NCBI GenBank assembly: GCA_021789455.1
Contig: JAJYJN010000003.1
Coordinates: 1 to 34,168 of the forward strand
Length of the DNA: 34,168 nucleotides
From: a bacterium
GTDB lineage: Bacteria; SZUA-79; Acidulodesulfobacterales; Acidulodesulfobacteraceae
Direction: 5' to 3'
The position numbers were made by a program, and so were the translations under genes. How positions within the stretch are numbered: position 1 is the first letter of the stretch; each line of letters begins with the position of its first letter. This document shows positions 16,328-24,314 of the stretch, piece after piece. Under the pieces are notes generated by a model that worked only from the letters and a program-made list of their open reading frames with translations, had not been told where the DNA came from and made no database searches.

Positions 16328-16432
16328 TGAAAAAGGTGTCAGATTAATTTTACGCAAAATCTTTCATCGTTAATTGTTTTTTTCGTATGCGTAAAATAAA
16401 ATCTGACACCTTTTTCCATGACACCTTTTTCC
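16328..16432. repeat. Palindromic repeat family 1, copy 4
   Basis: The left arm is TGAAAAAGGTGTCAG at 16328-16342, then ATTAATTTTACGCA. The right arm is TGCGTAAAATAAAATC then TGACACCTTTTTCC (16388-16417), followed by an extra right unit TGACACCTTTTTCCA to 16433. The stem is close to perfect apart from the shared TAA/TTTA asymmetry. The sequence matches copy 2 over about 90 bp with few differences. It lies between macA and the macB ATPase and is in the opposite orientation to copy 3. Confidence 0.87.
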
Positions 16433-16457
16433 ATTTGCAACTTGTTCTGCACATTTT

Positions 16458-17648
16458 TTAGAAGAACATCCTTCTTCCAGGAGCCGCGGCGCCTTTAGAG
16501 GAAGATTGTATGCCCGTTATTACTTCGGTGCCGCTCTTAATATCTTTCGAGGCGACCTCCGTATATTCGTCGTTATTTATACCAAGTTTTACTATAACCG
16601 GTTTGGGAACGCCGTTTTCCAGTACCCATACGACGCCTTCGCCGACTTTTAATTTTTTAGTGATATTATTTAAAATCTGTTTGTTTTCTCCGGTCGGAAT
16701 AAATCTTAAAGCTGAATTAGGCACGCCGAGGACGCCTTTTTTTTCCGAAACGTAAATTTTAACTATAGCGGTCATTCCAGGAAGCACCTTCTCGTCGTCG
16801 TTATTAAAAAATATCGTGACGTTATAGCTGACGACTCCGGAAACGGTCGTAGGATTAATTCTTATATTATGAACGCTGCCCCATATAGTTTTATCGGGAT
16901 ATGCATATACGGTAAATGAAGCCTCATCGCCTTTTTTAATGCCGCCGAGGTCCGCTTCGTTTGTAGTCGTATCTATTTCCATTTTTTTTATGTTTTCGCC
17001 TATTACGAAAAGGTTCGGCGTCTGAAAACTTGAAGCGACGGTCTGACCGACCACGACCCCTACGTTTATTATAATGCCGTTAACCGGCGAATATATATTT
17101 GTGTAAGAAAGGTTTGTTTCGTCCTGACCCAATTGCGCCTTAGCCGCATTTACCGCATCTTCTAAATATTTAAGCTGGGCTATATCCTGCAGATAAACGC
17201 TGTAGGCGTTTTGTTCCGTCTGATGCGCTATCAAGTTTTCTTTCCATAGTTTTTCGTCCCTGATATAAGTCAGCCTGTCGTACGATAACGCCGCCCTTTG
17301 CTTAAGGACGTTTGCTTCGGCGGAAGCAAGATTTGCTTTATCCTGGTCGACTTTTTGGATAAAGGGGGCAGGGTCTATTTGAGCGAGAAGCTGTCCTTTT
17401 TTAACTATCGAGTTGTACCAGACGTAAAGTTTTGAAAATATTCCCGATACCTGCGCTCCCACGTTTATAGTATTTATAGGATTAGCCGTTCCGGTAGTAG
17501 TAACATATTTTTGTATGGTAATGGGTTTTACCTGATAAAGGTCGTAAGAAACTTTATGCGTTTTAGACTTTATAATAAAATAAGACGCGATAAATATCGC
17601 AAGTAAAATTATAATCGCGATTATAATAATTTTTTTATTTTTTTTCAT
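16458..17648 (-). CDS. macA: MacA-like periplasmic adaptor (membrane fusion protein)
   Basis: The 396-residue protein bridges the inner-membrane MacB and outer-membrane TolC. A single N-terminal helix (about 6-26) anchors it. Then come a first lipoyl half ('VGAQVSGIFSKLYVWYNSIV' near 65), a coiled-coil hairpin (about 95-175, rich in Ala/Gln/Asn) and the second lipoyl half ('YSPVNGIIINVGVVVGQTV' near 190). A beta-barrel domain with 'VLPGMTAIVKIYV' follows. It starts 13 bp after tolC with a GGTGAAAC site, so the two are co-transcribed. The C-terminus is Gly/Ala/Arg-rich ('KGAAAPGRRMFF'). Confidence 0.92.
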   Translation of the reverse strand: MKKNKKIIIIAIIILLAIFIASYFIIKSKTHKVSYDLYQVKPITIQKYVTTTGTANPINTINVGAQVSGIFSKLYVWYNSIVKKGQLLAQIDPAPFIQKVDQDKANLASAEANVLKQRAALSYDRLTYIRDEKLWKENLIAHQTEQNAYSVYLQDIAQLKYLEDAVNAAKAQLGQDETNLSYTNIYSPVNGIIINVGVVVGQTVASSFQTPNLFVIGENIKKMEIDTTTNEADLGGIKKGDEASFTVYAYPDKTIWGSVHNIRINPTTVSGVVSYNVTIFFNNDDEKVLPGMTAIVKIYVSEKKGVLGVPNSALRFIPTGENKQILNNITKKLKVGEGVVWVLENGVPKPVIVKLGINNDEYTEVASKDIKSGTEVITGIQSSSKGAAAPGRRMFF

Positions 17649-17661
17649 TGTTTCACCTTTA

Positions 17662-19011
17662 TTATTTTAAATAATGTTGCGGTATTAATCCTAGGTCGGA
17701 ATATAGTTTAGCTTTTAGATAAAAATATGTGTATCTGCCGTTTATATAGCTTGTCAATGCCGAAATATACTGGGCGTTTGCCGTTACGAGCTGAACCATG
17801 GAACCTACTCCCACTTCGTAGCTTTTAAAAGCAAGAGTATAAGCAAGTTTTGAAGCCTTTTCGGAAGATTTCAGCGCCTTAACGGTTAAATACTGATTGT
17901 TTAAAGCGTAATAATCGCTTGAAACGCCGTAAATCAAGTTGTTTTCGGTAAGTTTTTTATTCCAAATGGAGCCGTTTAACGCCGCTTTGGAATAATCTAT
18001 TTTATTTTGAGTTAAAAATCCGTTAAAAATAGGTATTGAAACGGAAAGTCCCGCAGAATAATTTCTGTTAAGCGGAAAAGCCGAATTTACTCCGGTATAT
18101 GAAAAATCTGCGTTAAAAGACGGATAATAACCGCTGTCGGACTGTTTTACGGAAGCTTTTGCCGCTTTTACCGCATACAGAGCCTGTTTTAGCTGAGGAT
18201 TATTTTTAACTGCCGATTTAATCAGCCTTTGCAGTTTGCTTTTAAAAGGTTTAAATTTCAAGGTATTTATGAAAACGTAGTTTTTCGAAGGCGGAAGCCC
18301 TATGGAATTTAAAAGAGCCAGCCTTGTTATGCGGACGTTGAATATAGAATTTATATAAGCGGCTTTTGCGGTTTCCATTGTCGCTTTTGCCGTTTCCGCG
18401 TCTAAAAGGTCGCCCGTACCTACTTTGTAAAATGCTTCTGCGGCTTTATACTGCATTTCGTCGTTTTTAAGGTTTTCTTTGTCGGCTTTCATTAATTCTT
18501 TGTCGGCAAAATATTCGGCAAAATTTAAAATAACGTTATATAAATCGCTGTTTACGGCATAATTATAACCTGCGTCAGCGCCTTTCATCTGATATTTTGC
18601 GTTAAGATAACCGTAATAGCGCGAGCCGAAAGAATAAAGCATATACGTCGCATTCAAAGACGCCGAATAGTCGTTAAGCGAATAATTTATACCAGGTTCC
18701 GTAATTACCCGTCCTCCGGAAATTACGGTATTATTATCTACGTCCATAACCGAATTTTTTGAAAATCCGGCGCTTGCGGAAATTTGCGGATAATATTGAG
18801 AAAGAGTTTCATTTTTTGTATATACGGACGAAAGATATGAATATTTTGAAGTTAATATTCCTGGGTAAAGTTTGACCGCAAGCCTTAACGCATCTTTTAA
18901 GGTTATATTTTTTTTTGTTGCGCCGTAAGAATTTCCGGCGTTAATAAATAACGATGCGACAATTAAGAAAAACAAAGACAGTGTTATTTTTTTTATGGTT
19001 TTAATATTCAT
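17662..19011 (-). CDS. TolC-family outer-membrane efflux protein
   Basis: The 449-residue protein has a Sec signal peptide (MNIKTIKKITLSLFFLIVAS, cleavage probably after about residue 30) and two homologous halves. Each half has long helices and Ser/Asn/Tyr-rich beta strands. The 'LKDALRLAVKLYPGI' start and the 'YYPSFNADFSYTGVN' and 'YEVGVGSMVQLVTANAQY' segments are typical of outer-membrane efflux proteins. It forms the outer-membrane channel for the MacAB genes that follow. Its presence argues for a Gram-negative envelope. The ATG has no clear Shine-Dalgarno, and the upstream 225 bp is shared with the divergent rimO. Confidence 0.92.
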   Translation of the reverse strand: MNIKTIKKITLSLFFLIVASLFINAGNSYGATKKNITLKDALRLAVKLYPGILTSKYSYLSSVYTKNETLSQYYPQISASAGFSKNSVMDVDNNTVISGGRVITEPGINYSLNDYSASLNATYMLYSFGSRYYGYLNAKYQMKGADAGYNYAVNSDLYNVILNFAEYFADKELMKADKENLKNDEMQYKAAEAFYKVGTGDLLDAETAKATMETAKAAYINSIFNVRITRLALLNSIGLPPSKNYVFINTLKFKPFKSKLQRLIKSAVKNNPQLKQALYAVKAAKASVKQSDSGYYPSFNADFSYTGVNSAFPLNRNYSAGLSVSIPIFNGFLTQNKIDYSKAALNGSIWNKKLTENNLIYGVSSDYYALNNQYLTVKALKSSEKASKLAYTLAFKSYEVGVGSMVQLVTANAQYISALTSYINGRYTYFYLKAKLYSDLGLIPQHYLK

Positions 19012-19063
19012 TTTATATTATTATATTATATAGATTATTATATATCGATATTATATTAAATTA

Positions 19064-19099
19064 TGGGAGTTGAATTCAATTCTATCCCCATCACAAATT
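19064..19099 (+). repeat. Palindrome family 2, copy D (tolC-rimO divergent region)
   Basis: TGGGA at 19064-19068, GTTGAATTCAATTC in the middle and TCCCCA at 19085-19090 form an imperfect palindrome. ACAAATT at 19093-19099 follows the core AAT after exactly 12 nt, as in copies A and B. It is the most diverged copy and reads toward rimO. It lies near 55 bp upstream of the tolC start. Confidence 0.45.
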
Positions 19100-19193
19100 A
19101 TAACGTCGCATTGTTAATAAATAATTAATAAATCATAAACAAAAAATATAATGCATAATAATTCATTAAATGATGTTAATCAATAATAATCAT

Positions 19194-19211
19194 AATGACT
19201 TTAAAGTCATT
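19194..19211. promoter_or_regulatory. Perfect 18-bp palindrome upstream of rimO
   Basis: AATGACTTTAAAGTCATT is its own reverse complement. It ends 25 bp before the rimO ATG, in the 225-bp tolC-rimO intergenic region, a position that suits an operator. No consensus promoter could be assigned with confidence in this AT-rich gap, and no regulator can be named. Confidence 0.45.
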
Positions 19212-19236
19212 TGTCAATATAAATATTTTCTAGCCG

Positions 19237-20583
19237 ATGCCGTTAAGTTTTAATCTAATAAGTTTGGGATGTCCTAAAAATCAGGTAGATTCCGAAAATA
19301 TATTTACCCGTCTCGAAAAGTCGGACATAAGATTTACTTCCGACTCCGATTCATGCGATATCTGCGTAGTAAACACCTGCGGTTTTATAGAAGCGGCAAG
19401 AAAAGAATCTATAGGCGTAATAATGGAAGCGGTCGAGAAAAAAAAGTCCGGCGCAGTAAAATATATTGCGGTGACGGGATGCATGGTAAACAACAACATA
19501 GAAATACTTAAAAAAGAACTGCCCGAAGTCGATATTTTTCTGGCTACTTTCGACGAAGAAAAAATAGTAGAAGAAATTGAAACTGCGGCGGGAAAAAAAA
19601 TATCGGGCAGGCAGGCTTCCTCAAAAGAATATAAAGAATTCGAAAGGGAGCATTTTAACTTAAAAAGCACGGCATACCTTAAAATATCCGAAGGATGCAG
19701 CAGGTCTTGTTCTTTCTGCACTATTCCTTCAATTAGGGGCGCATACCGCTCGAAATCTATAGAAGAGATTAAAAAAGAAGCCGCCTATTTAGCTTCGGCC
19801 GGAGTCGAAGAATTAATAATCGTTTCCCAAGATACATCTTATTACGGAACGGATGCGGGAGTTAAAAACGGTTTATACGTTCTGCTGAAAGAGCTTATAA
19901 AAATAAAAGGCGTCAAGTGGATAAGGCTTATGTATCTTTATCCTTCGGCGGCTTTGTTTACCGATGATTTAATAAGCCTGTTTAATAATGAAGAAAAAAT
20001 TTTAAAATATATAGATATGCCGGTTCAACATATTAGCGATAAAATTCTTAAATTAATGAAACGCGGCGAATCAAAAAAAGACGTTTTAAGAATTATAGAA
20101 AAAATAAAAAACGAAATCCCCGGCGCCGCATTAAGGACTTCCCTTATTATCGGTTTCCCCGGAGAAACGGATAAAGACTTCGAAGAATTATCGGCGTTCG
20201 TTAAGGACGTAAAATTCGACAACCTCGGAGTTTTTAAATATTCGGACGAAATGTCGGCCGTTTCATATAAATATAATCAAAAAGTAAGCGCAAAAATTAA
20301 ATCCGAAAGATATAAAATTTTAATGGAAACTCAAAAATCGCTAATCGGCTCAATAATGTCTAAACACATAGGTCGGACGTACGAAGCTGTAATAGACGAA
20401 ATAAACAATAAAACGGTAAAGCTTAGAACTTACTTTCAGTCGCCCGATATCGACGGATATACTTATATGTATTCAGAAGACTTAAAAAATAGTCGCGGAT
20501 ATATTGCAAAAAAAAATTTTATATATGTTAACATCAATAAAATTAAGGGCTACGACCTGTTATGCACGCCCTCGGCTATATAA
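19237..20583 (+). CDS. rimO: Ribosomal protein S12 methylthiotransferase RimO
   Basis: RimO adds a methylthio group to the conserved aspartate of ribosomal protein S12. The 448-residue protein starts with 'LISLGCPKNQVDSE', the diagnostic RimO N-terminus. It has further cluster cysteines in 'VNTCGFIEAARKESI' and 'TGCMV', the radical-SAM motif 'SEGCSRSCSFCTIPSIRG' followed by 'AYRSKS' (about 149-172), and a C-terminal TRAM-like domain. 'KNQVDSE' and 'IPSIRG' separate it from the MtaB-type enzyme at 8990-10309. The ribosome site is weak. It stands alone, divergent from tolC. Confidence 0.95.
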   Translation: MPLSFNLISLGCPKNQVDSENIFTRLEKSDIRFTSDSDSCDICVVNTCGFIEAARKESIGVIMEAVEKKKSGAVKYIAVTGCMVNNNIEILKKELPEVDIFLATFDEEKIVEEIETAAGKKISGRQASSKEYKEFEREHFNLKSTAYLKISEGCSRSCSFCTIPSIRGAYRSKSIEEIKKEAAYLASAGVEELIIVSQDTSYYGTDAGVKNGLYVLLKELIKIKGVKWIRLMYLYPSAALFTDDLISLFNNEEKILKYIDMPVQHISDKILKLMKRGESKKDVLRIIEKIKNEIPGAALRTSLIIGFPGETDKDFEELSAFVKDVKFDNLGVFKYSDEMSAVSYKYNQKVSAKIKSERYKILMETQKSLIGSIMSKHIGRTYEAVIDEINNKTVKLRTYFQSPDIDGYTYMYSEDLKNSRGYIAKKNFIYVNINKIKGYDLLCTPSAI

Positions 20584-20600
20584 TTAGAAGTAAAAAATTC

Positions 20601-20629
20601 TTGACTAAAATTTAATTAAGGTTTATAAT
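20601..20629 (+). promoter_or_regulatory. Sigma70-type promoter for the hdr-flx cluster
   Basis: TTGACT at 20601-20606, a 17-nt spacer and a perfect TATAAT at 20624-20629 lie just after rimO. Transcription would start near 20636, leaving a leader of about 95 nt before hdrC. The leader is A-rich, with no convincing hairpin or riboswitch. It is among the best promoter-like sequences in the window and would drive the whole seven-gene cluster. Confidence 0.75.
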
Positions 20630-20730
20630 TTAAGAACGGCATTTTAAAATCGAATAAAAAAACAAAAAATATACGATTTTCAATCCGAAAACATAAAATA
20701 AATTCAATTTTCAATTCAGGGACAATAGCT

Positions 20731-21279
20731 ATGAAAACGGTTTTAAATGAACAAAACAGGCGGAATTTTGTCGCACAGGTCGAGTCTATGCTGCACGACA
20801 AACTATCCAAGTGCTATCAATGCGGCAAATGTTCGGCGGGATGCCCCGTTAATTTTGAAATGGATTATACTCCAAACCAGATTATAAAAATGACCGAACT
20901 TGGAATGGAAGATACCGTTTTAAATTCTAAAACGATATGGCTGTGCGTTTCGTGCAATACCTGTTCGACCAGATGTCCGAAAGGATTTGAAGTTACCGGA
21001 ATAATGGACGTTCTTAGGGAAATAGCCGAAAGAAAAGGAATAACTTCAAAAACGGAAAAAGAAGTACAGATGTTTCACGAAGTTTTTCTGGAAAACGTCA
21101 AGTCGCACGGAAGAATTTTCGAACTTGAATTGGTCGGCAAATATAAATTAAAAACAAAACATCTTTTCAGAGATATGTTTTTGGCTCCAAAAATGTTTGA
21201 AAAAGGAAAACTTAAAATGCACGGAGAAAATCTTTCAGGCTTAAATCAAATAGCAAAAATTTTTAAGGATTTCGAGTAA
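20731..21279 (+). CDS. hdrC: Heterodisulfide reductase subunit C (HdrC)
   Basis: The 182-residue protein is a two-[4Fe-4S] electron carrier between HdrA and HdrB. Cluster 1 ligands are Cys28, Cys31, Cys34 and Cys38 ('CYQCGKCSAGCP'); cluster 2 uses Cys72, Cys75, Cys78 and Cys82 ('CVSCNTCSTRCP'). 'DYTPNQIIKMTELG' between them is typical of HdrC. Order hdrC-hdrB-hdrA followed by flx genes points to the bacterial FlxABCD-HdrABC complex rather than a methanogen enzyme. A CAGGGA site lies upstream of the ATG. hdrB follows after 25 bp. Confidence 0.94.
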   Translation: MKTVLNEQNRRNFVAQVESMLHDKLSKCYQCGKCSAGCPVNFEMDYTPNQIIKMTELGMEDTVLNSKTIWLCVSCNTCSTRCPKGFEVTGIMDVLREIAERKGITSKTEKEVQMFHEVFLENVKSHGRIFELELVGKYKLKTKHLFRDMFLAPKMFEKGKLKMHGENLSGLNQIAKIFKDFE

Positions 21280-21304
21280 AAAGTTAAAGGAGAAATTAAA
21301 AAAT

Positions 21305-22183
21305 ATGAAATTAGCATATTACCCCGGATGTTCGTTAAAAGGAACGTCTTTTGAATATGAAGTTTCGTTGTTAAAAATTCTTGAAGCTATGAACATAGAG
21401 GTCAAGGAGATTCCCGACTGGAACTGCTGCGGAGCTTCAGCCGCCCACAGCATAAACCATAATCTTGCTATAGCTCTTCCGGCAAGAAACCTTGCCATAG
21501 CCGAAAAGGACGGTTTCGAATCCGTCCTTGCTCCATGCGCCGCATGCTCCAACAGGCTCAAAAACGCCGATTATGAACTAAAAAGAGACGATATACTGAA
21601 AAAGAAAATAACCAATTCTTTGGAAATGCCCTATGATTCCGAAATGAGCATCAATAACATGCTCGAATTCCTCATAGGAATAGTCGGCAAAGATAAGATA
21701 AAATCGATGGTTAAAAAACCGCTTGCGGGACTTAAGGTTGCATCGTATTACGGCTGTTTATTAGTAAGACCTCCTAAAGTTATGCAGTTCGACGATCCCG
21801 AAAATCCCGTTACCATGGACGAGCTGGTTTCTCTTACCGGAGCGGAGCCGGTCGACTATTCTTATAAAACCGAATGTTGCGGGGCTATTAATTCTCTTTC
21901 CAAACCGGACGTAGTTATGGCTTTGACGGGAAAAGTTTTGTACGATGCCAAAAATCACGGAGCAGACGTCGTAGTAGTCGCCTGCCCCCTGTGCCATTCA
22001 AATTTAGACGTCAGGCAGAAAGAAATAGAAAGAAAATACGAAGAAAAAATAGGTCTGCCGGTTTTGTTTATTACGGAGCTTCTGGGCCTTTCTTTCGGAA
22101 TTAATCCTAAAGACCTTGCGATAGACGGACATATGGTTGCGGCAGACAGAGTACTAAAAAAAATAGAAGAATTATCTAAATAA
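21305..22183 (+). CDS. hdrB: Heterodisulfide reductase subunit B (HdrB)
   Basis: The 292-residue catalytic subunit has two CCG domains that in methanogen HdrB each hold a noncubane [4Fe-4S] cluster and cleave the disulfide. The first uses Cys9, Cys41-Cys42, Cys78 and Cys81. The second has 'YYGCLLVRPPKVMQFDDPEN' near 148, 'TECCGA' near 190 and 'ACPLCHSN' near 228. The start 'MKLAYYPGCSLKGTSFEYE' is typical. It is clearly related to the sdhE product at 5735 but closer to true HdrB. AAAGGAG precedes the ATG. The bacterial substrate is unknown; the DsrC trisulfide/disulfide is a plausible candidate from published work on related clusters. Confidence 0.94.
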   Translation: MKLAYYPGCSLKGTSFEYEVSLLKILEAMNIEVKEIPDWNCCGASAAHSINHNLAIALPARNLAIAEKDGFESVLAPCAACSNRLKNADYELKRDDILKKKITNSLEMPYDSEMSINNMLEFLIGIVGKDKIKSMVKKPLAGLKVASYYGCLLVRPPKVMQFDDPENPVTMDELVSLTGAEPVDYSYKTECCGAINSLSKPDVVMALTGKVLYDAKNHGADVVVVACPLCHSNLDVRQKEIERKYEEKIGLPVLFITELLGLSFGINPKDLAIDGHMVAADRVLKKIEELSK

Positions 22184-22325
22184 GCAGTATAGATTATTTA
22201 TGTAAATAAATTCCGGTTTCGCAGTAAACTGAATGAAATTAATTTCATAAAATTGAATATTTAGGTTTTCCCTAAAATCGGAAATTAAGATTATTTATTA
22301 AGTTACATACGAGAGGTAAAATATT

Positions 22326-24308
22326 ATGTCAAGAATAGGCGTGTTTGTCTGCTGGTGCGGTTCTAATATAGCGAGCACCGTCGACGTAGAAAAAGTAAGA
22401 GAGGAAGCTGCAAAAATACCCGGAGTAGTCAGCGCCGTCGATTACAAATATATGTGTTCCGACCCGGGACAGAACAGCTTGAGGAACGTAATTAAAGAGA
22501 AAAATTTAACGGGCGTCGTTCTTGCCGCATGTTCGCCTCATATGCACGAAAACACTTTCAGGAAAGCTGCGGTAAAAGAAGGATTGAATCCGTATTTCGT
22601 AGAAATTGCAAATATCAGGGAACAGGTTTCATGGGTTCACGAAGATAAAGAAAGAGCTACCGCAAAAGCCGTAGATTTAATGAAAATGATGGTTGAAAAG
22701 GTAAAAAGGGATAAACCTATAGAAGACGTCAGGGTTCCTTTGAATAAAAAAGCTTTAGTTATAGGCGGAGGCATTTCGGGAATACAGGCCGCATTAGATA
22801 TCGCGAACGGAGGAGTAGAAGTTATATTAGTCGAGAAAGAACCGTCTATAGGCGGCAGAATGATACAGCTCGACGAAACCTTTCCTACCTTAGACTGTTC
22901 CAGTTGTATAATGACCCCGAAAATGGTCGAAGCAAACCAGCATCCAAACATTAAATTATATACATATTCCGAAATAGAAGACGTTTCCGGCTATATAGGA
23001 AATTTCAAAGTAAAAATAAAGAAAAAGGCAAGAAGCGTCGTCGAAAAAGACTGTACTGGATGCGGCGAATGTTGGAATGCTTGTCCTATGCACAAAAACG
23101 TTAAAAGCGAGTTTAATCTAAACTTGTCGGAAAGAACCGCAATATACGTTCCGTTTCCTCAGGCGGTGCCATTAGTGCCCGTGTTAGACCGCTCCGTATG
23201 CCTTCATTTTAAAAAAGGCGGAAAATGTCAGAAATGTTTCGACGCCTGCGGTCCAAAGTGTATAGATTTCAGCATGCAGGACGAAATAATAGAAGAAACG
23301 GTCGGCGCAATAGTAGCCGCAACCGGATACGACCTCATGGAAACTTCCATGTACGGCGAATACGGTTACGGAAAATATAAAGACGTGGTTTCGGGATTGC
23401 AGTTTGAAAGGCTTCTTTCTGCCTCCGGACCTACCGAGGGCGTAATAAAAAGACCTTCTGACGGAAAAACGCCTCAGACTATAGTGTTTGTTCAGTGCGT
23501 AGGTTCGAGGGACCCCGAAAAAGGAGTTCCGTATTGTTCCAAAGTTTGTTGTATGTACACGGCAAAGCACGCAAAACTTTTTGCTCATAAGGTTCACGGC
23601 TCGCAAAGCTATGTTTTTTATATAGATATAAGATCTACAAGCAAGGGATACGAAGAGTTCGTAAGAGGAACTATGGAGCAGGACGGAGCGGTTTATTTAA
23701 GAGGCAGGGTATCTAAAATATATGAAGACAACGGAAAACTTATAGTAAAAGGAGCCGATACTCTTTCCGGGAATCAGGTAGAAATAGCTGCCGATATGGT
23801 TGTTCTTGCAACCGGCGTAATACCCAAAAAAGGTTCCGACAAACTTGCTCAAATGCTTGGAATATCATACGATAAATATGGTTTCTTAACCGAATCTCAT
23901 CCTAAATTGAGACCTGCGGAATCTTCTACGGCAGGCATATTTCTTGCCGGTATGGCACAGGGACCCAGAGACATTCCTGAATCGGTAGTTTCGGGTTCTG
24001 CGGCGGCTTCAAAAATACTCGGCTTGTTTTCCAAAAGCGAGTACGAGGTCGAAGGAACTATATCGAGCGTTAACGAAGCGACTTGCGTTGCCTGTTTCTA
24101 CTGCCAGAGAGTCTGCGCTTATAACGCTATTACCAGAAAAGAAATTAAAGACAGAAACGGCAACGTCGTAAAAGTCGTTGCTAACGTAAATCCAGGACTT
24201 TGCACCGGATGCGGAGCATGCGTGAACGCCTGCTTCTCTAAATCTATCGACGTCAAAGGCTTTATGGACGACCAGATATATGCGGAAATTAAATCGTTAG
24301 CAGTATAA
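22326..24308 (+). CDS. hdrA: Heterodisulfide reductase subunit A (HdrA), FAD-containing bifurcating subunit
   Basis: The 660-residue protein has the full HdrA layout. An N-terminal domain has 'GVFVCWCG' (near 5-12) and 'AACSPHMHENTFR'. The thioredoxin-reductase-like FAD domain has 'VIGGGISGIQAALDIA' (about 142-157) and the family motif 'LDCSSCIMTPKM' (about 189-200). A ferredoxin motif 'CTGCGECWNACP' lies near 240. Two C-terminal [4Fe-4S] motifs, 'CVACFYCQRVCA' and 'CTGCGACVNAC', lie near 590-640. HdrA FAD is the site of flavin-based electron bifurcation. No in-frame stop requiring selenocysteine is present. A GAGAGG site precedes the ATG, and a 142-bp gap separates it from hdrB. Confidence 0.94.
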   Translation: MSRIGVFVCWCGSNIASTVDVEKVREEAAKIPGVVSAVDYKYMCSDPGQNSLRNVIKEKNLTGVVLAACSPHMHENTFRKAAVKEGLNPYFVEIANIREQVSWVHEDKERATAKAVDLMKMMVEKVKRDKPIEDVRVPLNKKALVIGGGISGIQAALDIANGGVEVILVEKEPSIGGRMIQLDETFPTLDCSSCIMTPKMVEANQHPNIKLYTYSEIEDVSGYIGNFKVKIKKKARSVVEKDCTGCGECWNACPMHKNVKSEFNLNLSERTAIYVPFPQAVPLVPVLDRSVCLHFKKGGKCQKCFDACGPKCIDFSMQDEIIEETVGAIVAATGYDLMETSMYGEYGYGKYKDVVSGLQFERLLSASGPTEGVIKRPSDGKTPQTIVFVQCVGSRDPEKGVPYCSKVCCMYTAKHAKLFAHKVHGSQSYVFYIDIRSTSKGYEEFVRGTMEQDGAVYLRGRVSKIYEDNGKLIVKGADTLSGNQVEIAADMVVLATGVIPKKGSDKLAQMLGISYDKYGFLTESHPKLRPAESSTAGIFLAGMAQGPRDIPESVVSGSAAASKILGLFSKSEYEVEGTISSVNEATCVACFYCQRVCAYNAITRKEIKDRNGNVVKVVANVNPGLCTGCGACVNACFSKSIDVKGFMDDQIYAEIKSLAV

Positions 24309-24314
24309 CTTATA

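Noticed and set aside
446..16432. Integron attC sites or a CRISPR array as an explanation for the family-1 palindromes
   Set aside because: The copies are isolated between housekeeping genes, have no GTTRRRY/RYYYAAC core, no integrase gene and mixed orientation. There are no regular spacers or cas genes.
22184..22325. A third palindrome-2 copy or a promoter in the hdrB-hdrA gap
   Set aside because: AATTCCGG and CGGAAATT are 60 nt apart and lack the core and ACAAA spacing. TTGAAT/TAAAAT has a 14-nt spacer, too short for a credible promoter.
22637..23606. Reverse-strand ORFs of 104 and 140 residues inside hdrA
   Set aside because: They lie wholly opposite a clearly conserved gene and have no family motifs.
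22326..24308. Selenocysteine in HdrA or other Hdr/Flx subunits
   Set aside because: All expected cysteines are encoded by TGC/TGT and no in-frame TGA interrupts these genes.
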